Shown here: piece by piece, positions 10,727-21,028 of the stretch
Layout: the number at the start of each line of letters is the position of its first letter
Position numbering within the stretch: position 1 is the stretch's first letter
Source: Nilaparvata lugens
Lineage: Eukaryota; Arthropoda; Insecta; Hemiptera; Delphacidae
Direction of reading: 5' to 3'
Length of the DNA: 64,000 bases
Assembly: GCF_014356525.2 (NCBI RefSeq)
Contig: NC_052505.1
Span: 17,677,165-17,741,164 of the forward strand
Position numbers and translations under genes: made by a program
The notes under the pieces: generated by a model
Told to the model about the DNA's origin: nothing
Seen by the model: the letters and a program-made list of their open reading frames with translations, nothing else
The model's database searches: none

Positions 10727-12024
10727 ATAAATATTTTTCTTGATGACTTTTACATAAGGAGCCTTCACATTTAACGTAATTAATATTTATCATTGCTATA
10801 CTATTTTTCTGATAATTAGATTATAAAAATAAAACATGCCATAATTCAGTTGATAAGTTAATAGTATCAATGAATTAATAATTGTGATTGATTGATAGAT
10901 TACTAAGTTACTGGTTAGATTCATACGACACCACTGTAAAATTTTATTTCTTTGGCCTACTTTTTCAATTTGTATAATTGTTACTTGAATTTTGACAGCA
11001 TTATTAACGCTTTCTTGCAGTAGCATAAATATTTTTATTTTTGTAATTTTTGACCGTCAAGTTTATCTATTGTAGATCTTTTGTGCCTATGGCTCACAAT
11101 CGTTCAATGTGTAATAATCTGTAATTGATTGTGATAGCCTACTTACATTCAATTCCTTTATCTAATAAATCGTATAATCGTCAATAATAATTTTAGGTAG
11201 CCTATAATAAATTTCCATCTGATTAATATGAACCAATATTATCTGACAGTTCATTTCTACCGATGAAATAGTTGGGTTCTAAGCTAATTGAGGTGAATAA
11301 AGTGATATTTTGATGAGAGGGAATCTTGTGCTTGGAGTATCTTTCGATAATGATTTATCATTCGTTGTTTTAGTTCTTACCTTATCTTGCATTATTGTGG
11401 TTGTGATAAAATTTATTGTTATTTTCCATCTTTGCAGTGGTGTCGATTAAGAGTGGAATATTATTTTGAAGTGTCTATTGTCATTTTTCACTGAGTACAG
11501 ATATTTGTTGATATGATGATATTACTTTGAATTTGATCACAATTGATCACTGGTGGCATTGACAATTATTATTGTTAACTTATGTAGGAGTGACTGTGAC
11601 GCTCTCTGTTTGACTCAAAATAATTGATAGGCCTACTGCTATTATGATTGTAGTTACGATTTGTTATCAGGGCTCTTATCTCACTGGTCCTTTCAATGTC
11701 GTTAACAGTAACTTCAAGTGATTTTCTTTCTTTCTATTTGCGAAATTGATTCTCTCCCTATTAGTATTCTTTTTTTTTTCTCAGAGGGAGGTGTGGTTTA
11801 TAATTCCCCGCTTAGGGTTGGGAGGCTTGGGCTGTTTGTGGTCCGTGGTGCTATTTGAATAAATAAATAAGTTTAGTTAGTTTTTTTTTTCAATCTTTCT
11901 CAGTCTCTCTCTTGTTCTCCATCTTTCGTATTCTTCTTTCATTTTCACTTTCTACTCATCATACTATTCTTTTTCTCTCTCTCTCTCTCTCTCTCGCTCT
12001 TTCTCTCTCTTCATAGTTTCATAA
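10727..12024 (+). other. Long spacer between LINE-P ORF1 and ORF2
   Basis: AT-rich, non-coding. At about 11,795-11,875 it contains a segment shaped like a LINE 3' end (TTGGGAGGCTTGGGCTGTTT followed by TTTGAATAAATAAATAAG). A CT-rich tract follows (11,880-12,010) just before ORF2. This suggests either an insertion or a junction between two different elements. Confidence 0.5.
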
Positions 12025-14847
12025 ATTATTCTGGATTTTAATATTCTTTATCAGAATGTAAGAGGACTTCGCTCCAAAATTCCATGTTTTTCCCGGGAGG
12101 TATTGAAGTGTGATGCTGACGCAATAATTCTCACTGAAACTTGGTTGCACGATGGGATTCATAATGATGAATTATTTGATGAGCGTTATACTGTTTTTCG
12201 TAAGGATAGGCCGGGCAATCTAGGTTTGAGGGGAGGTGGGGTTCTGATTGCTGTACGTAGCTCATTGAATGCAACTTTATTGTCTGATTTATCGTCACCT
12301 AATTTTGAATCAATTTGGATCAAGATTTCATTAAATAATGCACAATATTACATAAATTCTGTTTACTTTAAACCATCGACTTCATTTGAAACCTACCTTC
12401 AATATTTTGAGTTGGTTGAATCTTTCAATGATATTTTTGATGGTAATGTGTTAATTGTTGGAGACTGGAATATCCCAGAGATCAATTGCTCCGATTTTGA
12501 TTTCAGTGGCGGTTCTCGTCTGGCGGTCGCTTTGGGTCAGTTCATGGGAGTGCTTGGTTTGGAGTCTCGTAATGGGGTTTTGAATGGTAATGGTCGAACC
12601 TTGGATCTAGTTTCGAGCTCGTTTGATGTTGAGGTGGTGGGATCTGATGATTTTCTTGTGGCTGAGGATAGCCATCATCCAACTCTTTCTGTTTCTTTTC
12701 CAATAATTTGCGCTGGATCTGATCACCTTGATGAATTGTACAAACTGTACTATAATTTCAGGAGAGCTGATTTCTTTGGTCTTTATGAATCTTTAAGAGA
12801 TGCTGATTGGTCTGGAGTTTATTTGTCCTCAGATGTCAATGGGGCAACCGAATCATTCTATCGACTCATTTATTCCTGTTTTGATTTATTTGTTCCAAAG
12901 AGAGCTGTTACTAATGCAACTGGTAAGTATCCCCAATGGTTCACCAAGGATATAATTAGTGACATAAAGCGAAAGAACAGATGTGCCAGGAGGAGAAGAG
13001 TCTCGGCTTATCATGATGAGGAGTTCCGGAGACTACGTTCAGGTTTGATAAGAAAAATTTCCGCAGCCTATCATAACTATATAAATTCGGTTCAATTGAG
13101 CGTTAAGGGTGATATGAAAGGTTTCTGGACCTACATTAACAATAAACGTAAAATGAGACGTACTGAGAATGTGATGAAGTGGAATAATAGAGTTTTCATT
13201 GGCAATGACATTTCGGATGGTTTTGCTGAATACTTTTCATCTGTATTTAGCAAAAGTGACAGTAACACTGAAGCACGAGACAACCTGATCAATCACTCTC
13301 CTTTTCACATTGATGCAATCTCGTCAGATGATATTTATTTATCCATAAGAAGTCTCAAGGGGGTAGGATCAGTTGGCCCTGATGGTATCCCACCTTATAT
13401 TGTCAAGGGTTGCTGTGAATTGTTTTTGGAACCACTTAAATTCATTTTCAATTTAGCACTAAAGACATCTACGTTCCCAGATCTGTGGAAGCAGGCCAAA
13501 GTAATTCCAATTTCCAAAGCTGGTAGTAGACAAGCTATCAATAACTACAGGCCCCTTTCTATAATAAACTGTTTTGCTAAAGTTTTTGAAAAATGTATTT
13601 ATAAGAAAATCTTTGGTCATGTTAAACCATTACTGACTGAACATCAGCATGGGTTTTTGCCTGGGAGATCTACTGTCACCAATTTGTTGCATTTCCGAAG
13701 TGAGGTATCAGCCTATCTTGATAGGGGTTTGCGTGTTGATACTGTGTACACTGATTTTTCTAAAGCTTTTGACACTCTGAGCCACAAGGTGTTGTGCAAT
13801 AAATTGTCACTCTTTGGATTTTCCATTCCAAGTGTTGGGCTTATCTCCTCGTATCTGTCTGACCGAGTTCAATCTGTTTCTTTTGGTGGTAACCAGTCTA
13901 AATTCTATACTAGTTCGTCAGGCGTTCCGCAGGGTTCTCTACTCTTCCTGCTATTCATAAATGATTTGCCTGGAGTCCTAAAGCATTCTTCTTGCCTTCT
14001 CTATGCCGATGATGTAAAAATCTACAAGGTGATTGAGTCGGAGGATGATTGTCGAATGCTTCAGAGTGATGTGGATGGCTTATTTTGCTGGTGCAGTGAA
14101 AACCAGCTGAAGATCAACATTGATAAATGCGCTACTGTAACTTTCACAAGGCAGAGAGACCCGCAGGTTCCTGTTTATACTATCAATAATCTAGTAGTCA
14201 AGCGTGTTGATCAATTTAAGGACCTTGGAGTGTATTTTGATTCTGAGCTTAAGTTTCATTTTCATTTGAGAAATTTATGCTCCAAGGCGTGCCAGCAAAT
14301 AGGATTTATTCGCAGAACTTGCTCTCATTTCAATGAAATTTCAGTTCTTATTCTGTTGTACAACTCACTTGTTAAAAGTTTGCTCAATTATTGCTCCGAG
14401 GTGTGGCATCCTTATCTAGTTTCTCAGAGTGTTGAGATTGAGAAAATCCAGAATAAATTTTTAAGATTTTTGTACTTTAAACACTTCAATGCAGTTTGTC
14501 CTTTCAATTACCCAACTTCTGATCTGAGAGCAATGTTTCAAATGCAATCCCTTGGGGCATCGCGTAACTGCAGATTGCTTGTATTCCTGTATAATCTTTT
14601 AAATGGAAGGATTGATTCTTCTTACCTTCTTTCTTTGCTTAACATCTATGTCCCCCAAGTGGCTCGGCGTTCCAGTTTTAGGTTCCAGCTTCCTCAGTGC
14701 AGAACCAATAATCACTATAATTCTCCAGTTAATCGTATGATGTGTCTTTTTAATCTTTGTGGAGCTCATCTTGATCCATTTCATTTGTCAACTTTGCAGT
14801 TCAAGAAAGCTTGTGCAGCCCTATACCCACCATCTTTCCGCCGGTAA
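12025..14847 (+). CDS. LINE-P ORF2: AP endonuclease and reverse transcriptase
   Basis: ORF2 nicks target DNA and copies the element RNA there. The frame is open from 12,025 and the endonuclease begins at NILYQNVRGLRSK (before 12,103), but no in-frame ATG precedes it, so the true start is missing or non-AUG. Counting from codon 12,103 (914 codons): endonuclease motifs LTETWL, GDWN (about 120-123) and DSHHPTL (about 189); reverse transcriptase motifs NNYRPLSIINCFAKVFEK, EHQHGFLPGRSTVTNLL, TDFSKAFDTLSH, GVPQGS (607-612) and YADD (about 634). The GVPQGS motif runs straight into LLFLLFINDL and lacks the usual x-LGP-type residues, so an in-frame deletion of about 3-4 residues is likely. No stop codons or frameshifts occur elsewhere. 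A C-terminal Cys/His region ends at 14,847. Confidence 0.9.
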   Translation: MILDFNILYQNVRGLRSKIPCFSREVLKCDADAIILTETWLHDGIHNDELFDERYTVFRKDRPGNLGLRGGGVLIAVRSSLNATLLSDLSSPNFESIWIKISLNNAQYYINSVYFKPSTSFETYLQYFELVESFNDIFDGNVLIVGDWNIPEINCSDFDFSGGSRLAVALGQFMGVLGLESRNGVLNGNGRTLDLVSSSFDVEVVGSDDFLVAEDSHHPTLSVSFPIICAGSDHLDELYKLYYNFRRADFFGLYESLRDADWSGVYLSSDVNGATESFYRLIYSCFDLFVPKRAVTNATGKYPQWFTKDIISDIKRKNRCARRRRVSAYHDEEFRRLRSGLIRKISAAYHNYINSVQLSVKGDMKGFWTYINNKRKMRRTENVMKWNNRVFIGNDISDGFAEYFSSVFSKSDSNTEARDNLINHSPFHIDAISSDDIYLSIRSLKGVGSVGPDGIPPYIVKGCCELFLEPLKFIFNLALKTSTFPDLWKQAKVIPISKAGSRQAINNYRPLSIINCFAKVFEKCIYKKIFGHVKPLLTEHQHGFLPGRSTVTNLLHFRSEVSAYLDRGLRVDTVYTDFSKAFDTLSHKVLCNKLSLFGFSIPSVGLISSYLSDRVQSVSFGGNQSKFYTSSSGVPQGSLLFLLFINDLPGVLKHSSCLLYADDVKIYKVIESEDDCRMLQSDVDGLFCWCSENQLKINIDKCATVTFTRQRDPQVPVYTINNLVVKRVDQFKDLGVYFDSELKFHFHLRNLCSKACQQIGFIRRTCSHFNEISVLILLYNSLVKSLLNYCSEVWHPYLVSQSVEIEKIQNKFLRFLYFKHFNAVCPFNYPTSDLRAMFQMQSLGASRNCRLLVFLYNLLNGRIDSSYLLSLLNIYVPQVARRSSFRFQLPQCRTNNHYNSPVNRMMCLFNLCGAHLDPFHLSTLQFKKACAALYPPSFRR

Positions 14848-15345
14848 TTCTATGTTGGTTATTATCTTTTTTTTTTGAATCTTCTTTTCTCTTCACCCTG
14901 GTCTCCATAGTCATCATCATCATCTTCATTGTCAGAATCATCTCCAGCATCATCATCATCATCATCAGCATCTCCATCTCTCATAAAATTTATATAAATT
15001 TCCTCTTATTAGTAATGATTTTATTTTTGCATCTCTTTTTTTCAATTAATTTTATCTAAATTCGCATTATATTATTCAGATTTTGATTATCATTTTATTA
15101 TTTTTATTTTATTTTATTAGTTTTTAGTTTATTAGTTAATTTTTTTTTTAGTTTATCACGCTTAGTTTTATAACTTTATTCAGTTTTGTAGTTTGCTTTT
15201 TTGTTATTTTATTATTTTCAGGAGTATATTTTATTTATTGTGTTAAAATATATATTTTTAAGAAATTGATGTATTTTCTATTGTTTTGATTTGGGAGCAA
15301 TTTTTGGGGCTTGCCCTGTATGCGCCCATATTGTAATTAAATAAA
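14848..15345 (+). repeat. LINE-P 3' UTR
   Basis: T-rich non-coding tail with several short (ATC)n runs near 14,910-14,975. It ends TGCGCCCATATTGTAATTAA then ATAAATAAA. A further AAATAAATAGATAAAAC at 15,525-15,543 could be a second LINE tail. Confidence 0.6.
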
Positions 15346-16067
15346 TAAATTTGTGAATTTTGTGGAATTCATAGAGAGAAAACTGTTATCCCAGTTTTTT
15401 CCTTAAACTCAATAGTAGTAATTACGAATTTTCTTTCAGGTATTGCTTTTTGAATTGTACTTTTGTGTGCGTTATGAGGGAAATAATGGTATTCAGTTCC
15501 TGGTGCCCTCAAATATGTATATTTCCAAATAAATAGATAAAACATGTGATGAGAACATAGCCCACTTGTATGTGGTCACAAAAACCATATGAGTTTTATG
15601 TGACATTATTAGACTACTGATGTAATGATGATTTTATCTATAAAGGTTTTTACTAACTGAAGCTGAAATTGTTGTTGCAAACTCTGTGGCGAGAAAATCA
15701 GAATCTTGTTAGACACTGTGAGAACAGTTTTCCCGGCTTTTCGCGAGTGAAGCAAACGATCTACATCTAAAGTCATTCCATGAATAATCATCACACTTCC
15801 TGCTCAGGCTGCTAAGGCGAGAGGCGTCTCATGAAAATTTAAAAAATCACTCGCATTCAGCGAACAATGCAAAAACACGTTGATCAATTCACTTACACTC
15901 GGCTTGGATGCACTACAATCTGTCAGCATTGTTTAGATGGAGAGTTTTGGTATTGTTTATGAGCGATGTTGACAGTGTAAGGTAGTGTAACCCAAGGTAC
16001 GAAATGGCTGATATTAGGAAACAGCTCAAACTTTAAGGATAAGACAACGCTCGAGTTTTTTGATGGG
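15346..16067. other. No recognisable gene
   Basis: AT-rich sequence. Around 15,890-15,960 lies a fragment sharing CTACAATCTGTCAG with the short foldback repeats described at 5,460. Confidence 0.4.
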
Positions 16068-17170
16068 TGACAAAGTTGGAGAAGGTGGAGGGGAGAAGGA
16101 GTAGAAAGAGGAGAAGGAGGAGAAGGAGGAAGAAGGGGAAAAGGTAACGAGGAAGAGTAAGAATACATAGTGGAGCAGTAGTGGAAGAAGGAGGACGAGG
16201 AGGAGGAGAAGGAGGTGATAGAGAAGAGAAAGTTGAATGGGAAGGTGAGATGAGAGTTGAAGAGGATGGTAGTGAAGAGGGTGGAGAGGTAAGGATGGAG
16301 AAGGAGGAGAGGAAAGAGAAGAAGGAGCAGAAGGAGAGAAAAACCTGGAAATTGAGGTATAGAATGATCAGGTGAGAGGAATAGGGGAGTGAGGTGACTG
16401 GATCAAGAAGGAAGAGGGAAGAGAAACGTGAAATTAGATAATGAGAAAGGAAGAGAAAGTGTAAGTCATGTAAAATAAATAGAGAGAGTGAAGAAGAATG
16501 ATAAGTACAAGAATAAAATACAAGGAAAGGGAAGATATACAAAAAAAAAGCAATAATTTATCACAAGAATCATCACTATGACTACTTTAAAATCCTGGGA
16601 AATGAATTAAAAAAATTAAAGACAATTGAAAAAAATTATCAGAAAGAAAATGGAGAAGAAATAGGATAAAATTGAGAAGGGAGAAAGGAGAAGAGGAAGA
16701 AGTATGGGAGAAGGAGAATGAATACAATAAAAATACAATTAAGAGGAATTATCAGAAAGAAAATGAAGGAGGAATAAAGTACAATTGAGAGGGAAGAAAG
16801 CAGGAGAGGATGAAGTATGGGAGGAAAAAAAGATGAAATATTTGACAAGAGAGACCAAACTTGAGAAAATAACGTCGCCCAACAGCCCAGGAGAAGACAA
16901 AATAGTGAGCAATAGTAAGAAATAAAGAGTGAGAGAGCATGAGGAGAGAATAATGGGAGAAATAACAAAACAAGGAGGAGTAGAAAATGTATTGAAGAGT
17001 GGAAAACGAAGAAGAAGAAGCATGAGAGGATGAAATAATGAGCAATAAGAGTGAGTAAGAGGGAAGAACTGTGAGAAAAGAACAACAAGAGGTAGAATAA
17101 AAACAAGGAGGGATATCGAAGAGTTGAAGAACGAACAAGATGAAATGAGAGTAAAAAGAGAGAGAAAGAT
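16068..17170. repeat. 1.1-kb polypurine tract
   Basis: The plus strand is overwhelmingly A and G for about 1.1 kb but has no fixed unit; words such as GAGAAGGAGG, GGAAGAGG and AAAGAGAAGAAGG are shuffled. Long apparent minus-strand proteins (Phe/Ser/Leu rich) come from this composition and are not genes. Such purine/pyrimidine asymmetry can form triplex DNA. Confidence 0.8.
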
Positions 17171-18000
17171 GTGTCGCGGAGTGATCGTAGTTGACAAGAA
17201 GTTGCCTCATCGCACAGAATATCGTCTAAACAAAAGCAATTTGTGTCCCGGCGCCTCGTCAAAAGTCGTCAACTTATGACGAGGTAACTACAGTCTGATT
17301 CACTTCATACTGTCACCATTTCCTAAAAATAACATCACTGCAGCACATTGAACAAATGCTGACAATGGTGAGTTGAAGCACACAATAGACTTTTTTCTAC
17401 TCCATAGAAGTCGCCTTGGGCCGACTTACCGTGAGATTTTTCTCGGCTTTTCTCAGCTGGAAAAGATGTGTTATTCTATTGGGTGATGATGTAGACACTC
17501 CTGATAAATCTTATATCGAAGATCACCAGTCTGAACCATGAAGAAAAAAGCGCTGTTACTTTTTGGACAGAAGTATGTCAAAGTCTAGTTTGGCTAGACT
17601 CATTCTTCCATTGTAAATGAATACGATGTATCAATAATATTACGAACTGCCTCAATATATGAATATATGCACCGATAATACCCATGTATTCACACAGCAT
17701 ACAAGAAGATCTATTGATCTATTGATCTATTGACGGTTCATTCTTCAAAATGAACATAGAAAATGTACATGAAAATGAATTCGAAGCATCCATAATTACA
17801 ATGTCTGAATAATAGGAATTATTATTATTCTTCAATGATTTAGTGAAGTATTCTTATTTAATTTGGCTTCAAACTTTTCTAAATTCTAAATTCCCAGTTT
17901 ATAAATATTTAGCACTTGAAATTGGACAAAAATCATGAAGTGTAAACTAAATTTGGGAATTCGAAGCATCCATAATTACAATGAGTAAATACAAGAGTAA
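17171..18000. other. Unassigned, with short duplications
   Basis: No gene. A 10-bp unit (CTATTGATCT) repeats three times near 17,708-17,735. The word TCGAAGCATCCATAATTACA occurs at about 17,781 and again at 17,960, and GTAAACTAAATTTGGG at 17,942 and 17,996, so a block of roughly 180 bp was locally duplicated. Confidence 0.5.
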
Positions 18001-18115
18001 ACTAAATTTGGGAAAGGAAAAGTTTTGGGCGTGAAGCCTGTTTTTCCTTTCCCAACAATTTATCGTTGAGAATGATATTGTATGTATAAGTGTATAAATA
18101 AATAAATAAAATTTG
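18001..18115 (+). repeat. LINE 3' end with conserved stem-loop, copy 2
   Basis: TTTGGGAAAGGAAAAG pairs with TTTTTCCTTTCCCAAC; the tail is TGTATAAATAAATAAATAAA. The stem carries the change GAGAG to AAAGG with matching change in the other arm, compared with the copy at 1,491. Confidence 0.6.
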
Positions 18116-18189
18116 AAATGTACCTTAATATATAATATGATAATATTTATGAGAATGTACCGATAGTACCCATGTATACACAGGGGAAC

Positions 18190-18300
18190 AGGTTTATTGA
18201 TGTAATATTTATTTATTTATTCGTGGACAGAATCACAAATCATATAAATATGATTAGGAAGAAACAACAGGCTTGGCCCAAAACTATATTGACTGTTCAT
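18190..18300 (-). repeat. LINE 3' end family D, copy 1
   Basis: ATTTATTTATTTATTCGTGG followed by ACAACAGGCTTGGCCCAAAA. It resembles 35,985-36,090 and, more weakly, 61,085-61,190. Read on the minus strand it has the layout of a LINE tail ending AATAAATAAATA. Confidence 0.5.
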
Positions 18301-18406
18301 TCTTTTGGATATTCATTGAATATTGTTAACAATATTAACTATAGTTATAACAATTTTTTTCATATCATATGTCCAATAATTCAACAGTTCAATAATTATT
18401 TTTCAA

Positions 18407-18622
18407 TAGTGAGGTCCATGTTATAATGACAGTATTTGATCAACTTTGGTTTTGGTATCCTTGTCAATCATTCGACAAAGCCGGTGGTACTATCCTTTTC
18501 TAGGTCCACAACGATGCCAATTAAGTTTTTGACAGTGTAGAAATAGAATTAATTAATGCAGAGAATCGGCATCGCTATTCTTCTATCCTCATCCACTGTC
18601 ATTATAACGTGGACCTCACTAT
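18407..18622 (-). mobile_element. MITE family T, copy 3
   Basis: Full length, same orientation as 1,950-2,165 and very similar to it. Ends TAGTGAGGTCCATGTTATAA and TAACGTGGACCTCACTA. Confidence 0.85.
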
Positions 18623-18627
18623 AGTCC

Positions 18628-19325
18628 ATATTATGTAAATTCATCTACAATTTTGCTGTATTGTAAGCTGTTGTAAGTATATACAGTAAGTGTATAAGCC
18701 AGTATAATACACATAATGACCTTCCATCTTTTTAATACTATCAATACGATATTGTTCTTCAGTGTGTTTTCTTCTTCTTCCTATTGTTCAAGTGCTCAAG
18801 TGCAGAATGCTTTAAACATATTTTAGTTCAATAACTAACACCACACTAACCTTATAGGTTAGTTTTTGTTCAGTGATCTAGATGACCATTGACCAGTGAT
18901 TACTAGAGTACCTTCCATGTGCAGGAATAGCTCCTATGTGTCATTCTGCCAAAATAAGAACTCGAATTTTACACTTTTGAAAAGCTCGCATGTGAATTCA
19001 TTCACATAGGAGTCATCCTCCCAATGTTAGAGCTGGAATTTCATTTTTTTGAAAAGGTCCTATGTAGATTTATGAACATAGAAGATATTCTGCACCAATA
19101 AAACTGCACTGATCACATAGGATATATTCTTTATTCCTCCATAAAATGACTATAGAATTTTTTACACATAGTAGGTATTCACCAGGCTGTAGAGCTTGAA
19201 ATTCGGAAGAAAATGATACCAAAAACGCAAAATTGAAAATTTTGACACATAGGAGGTTTCCTAAGCGCAGCGACGATATATTGTAATCTACACATAAATA
19301 AAGTACAAAATCAATCAATCTGTCT
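18628..19325 (-). repeat. Repeat family A, copy 3, split by an insertion
   Basis: The reverse complement of the family A copy at 36,236 is found in two parts: 18,628-18,704 (through AAGTGTATAAGCCAGTATA) and 19,275-19,325 (TATTGTAATCTACACATAAA to CAATCAATC). The two halves join exactly, so the 570 bp between them is an insertion. Confidence 0.7.
18705..19274. mobile_element. 570-bp insert with degenerate CACATAGGAG repeats
   Basis: This inserted block contains at least five diverged units of about 60-75 bp, marked by CCTATGTG/CACATAGGAG words followed by GTTAGAGCTGGAATTTCATT-like sequence (for example at 18,925, 19,003, 19,056, 19,115, 19,164 and 19,244). No terminal inverted repeat is obvious, and a possible TATA duplication is present at the junctions. 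It encodes nothing I recognise. Confidence 0.55.
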
Positions 19326-19876
19326 GTCTTTCTCTGATATAACATAGAATTGATATGTTCTCTTCCAACACTCCATCTCTCTCACTCTCTCTCTCTCATA
19401 TGTCATGAGAATTTATATATTATCTTCCACTTTCTCTTGAACACTCTCTGCCCTGTCATAATCACATTGCTCTCTCTCCGATCTGTCGTAAACACATCCT
19501 TGCCCATTTTTGTCCCACTCTCTGCTCATTTGTGAATTTTTTTATTTATTTTCGGTTTTCATATTTTTCATCTCCTTGTTACTGACTGTGTGTGTTGTTT
19601 TAATAAATCACATTAATTTTATCCTAAATTAGGCATAATTATTTATTAGTCCCATGTTTTTTCTGTGAAAAGAAAACTCATTTCAAACCTTATTGTGTTT
19701 CAATTATTGCGAATATGTATGATGACAGATAGAATCAGGTGTGACCATATATGGTAACACTAGAATAAAACCTGGAATATAATCCAGTAGTCAATCAAAG
19801 AAGATTTATATCACTTTTCGACGAATCCAACGTCAATCAATTACTAGACTAGTCACATAGTCACATAAGAGAATAC
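19326..19876. other. No recognisable gene
   Basis: CT-rich then AT-rich sequence (TCTCTCACTCTCTCTCTC near 19,376) with a LINE-like TTTAATAAATCACATT near 19,597. Confidence 0.4.
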
Positions 19877-19900
19877 TATAGTGAGGTCCACGTGATAATG
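19877..19900 (+). mobile_element. MITE family T, single end
   Basis: TATAGTGAGGTCCACGTGAT is a family T terminus; the rest of the element is absent. Confidence 0.55.
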
Positions 19901-20029
19901 CCCTAACTCTTTCTCGCTTTGCTCTGTTGCCAAATCGTCTCTCAACAATGTAGAATTCATGATTGATTAACAGAATATCTCATCTTAATTATGAAAATTC
20001 ATTATGGAATTATTTCATTATAATTATTA

Positions 20030-20245
20030 TTTAACGAAAATCCTAAATAAATTCTGTGAATCACCCCGGAGACTTCTGCTACTGCAGACATTGACAACAG
20101 GGTTAACAGCGAGATGGAAATTCGATGAGAACTACTATCCAAAAATTAGTTGCCAGCCCAGGAATCGTACCCGGTACCTCCCAATTGCCAGTCAGGAATG
20201 CTTACCCTTACACCAAACTGACAATCTCTGGATAGCAGCACTCAT
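20030..20245 (-). repeat. tRNA-derived SINE, left copy
   Basis: On the minus strand a polymerase III A box (TTGGTGTAAGGGTAAGCA, 20,199-20,216) is followed about 30 bp later by a B box (GGTACGATTCC, 20,161-20,171; one change from GGTTCGATTCC). A tail of 130 bp then continues to about 20,030, containing TCTGCAGTAGCAGAAGTCTC. This is the standard layout of a tRNA-derived SINE. It is not a functional tRNA gene: no cloverleaf or acceptor stem can be made. Confidence 0.6.
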
Positions 20246-20271
20246 TTTATACGAAGCCATAGCGGCCAACC

Positions 20272-20553
20272 AGTTTACAGATGGAATTGAATAGAGAATG
20301 CATTTATTCAAATGCTAATTAATATATACTTATCATCCGGGTTCGATTCCCGGGCTGGCAACTTAATTTTGGATAGTGGTTCTCATCGAATTTCCATCTA
20401 GCTGTTAACCCTGTTGTCAATGTCTGCAGTAGCAGAAGTCTTCGGGGTGATTCACAGCATTTATTTAGGATTTTATTTGAATAATAATTATTAAATTATA
20501 TATTAATTAGCATTTGAATAAATGCATTCTCTATTCAATTCCATCTGTAAATT
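20272..20553. mobile_element. Inverted-repeat cassette carrying the second SINE copy
   Basis: 20,272-20,333 (ACAGATGGAATTGAATAGAG to CTAATTAATATATA) is the inverse of 20,497-20,553. Between them lies a plus-strand copy of the SINE at 20,336-20,480, cut at its B box (GGGTTCGATTCCCGGGCTGG), so it lacks the A box. The two SINE copies are head to head. Confidence 0.6.
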
Positions 20554-20561
20554 ATTTCATT

Positions 20562-21028
20562 ATTAGGGTATCATCATGAAATCTATAGAAGATACTGATC
20601 CGAAACCAGTTCCATTTTATTTTTTAATTAACACTTGTTATCTCTGCAGTACTATAGCCTATTCCACTTATATCGGAGTAGTTAAGTATGATGGAGAACT
20701 CTCATTCTGTATAGAATACTAAATACTCAACAGCAGAAGCAGAAGGAGCTTGATTGTAGCCTACGTTACCTATTGGTCGACTATTCTGGACCTCCCATCG
20801 CTTGTCATTGGTCAATGTTAGCCAATCAGAACCAAGCTCGCAGCTCCATGTAGAAGGCTACACATGCGCTAGCTTGGGCTACAGTGAGATTTACTTGAAA
20901 CTGTTAGCAGTCCTTATAAATTGATTCTATACTTTTCAATCAACCAGTGCTAACTAATTTCCAACAACTGATTATTTCAAGTCAATATCACTTCACCGTA
21001 TCTGGTAACTAGTATCTATATATATAAA
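20562..21028. other. No recognisable gene
   Basis: AT-rich DNA with a moderately GC-rich patch (20,790-20,880). The word GTGAGATTTACTTGAAACTG at 20,884 belongs to the short foldback family seen at 5,460. Confidence 0.4.

Larger units (their letters stand above)
9490..15345 (+). mobile_element. LINE-P, non-LTR retrotransposon with PHD-finger ORF1
   Basis: This is a plus-strand non-LTR retrotransposon or a composite of two. It runs from a 5' region near 9,490 (TCAGTCAGAGCTCGGTCGAG) through a zinc-finger/coiled-coil ORF1 (9,685-10,726) and an endonuclease-reverse transcriptase ORF2 (12,025-14,847) to a T-rich 3' UTR ending AATTAAATAAATAAATTTG at about 15,345. The 1.3-kb gap between the ORFs is unusually long. 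No target-site duplication was identified. The ORF architecture suggests the Jockey/CR1/L2-type superfamilies; exact clade not determined. Confidence 0.8.

Noticed and set aside
16033..17262. Several 150-207 codon minus-strand frames resembling multi-pass membrane proteins
   Set aside because: The hydrophobic Phe/Leu/Ser composition follows directly from the polypyrimidine strand. Three frames are open at once, which is a sign of composition, not coding.
19350..19535. Short plus-strand frame beginning with a Leu/Ser-rich signal-like segment
   Set aside because: Composition follows the CT-rich tract; no cleavage region or homology features.
20161..20216. Functional tRNA gene on the minus strand
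   Set aside because: A and B boxes are present, but no acceptor stem or anticodon arm can be built, and the sequence continues as a SINE body.
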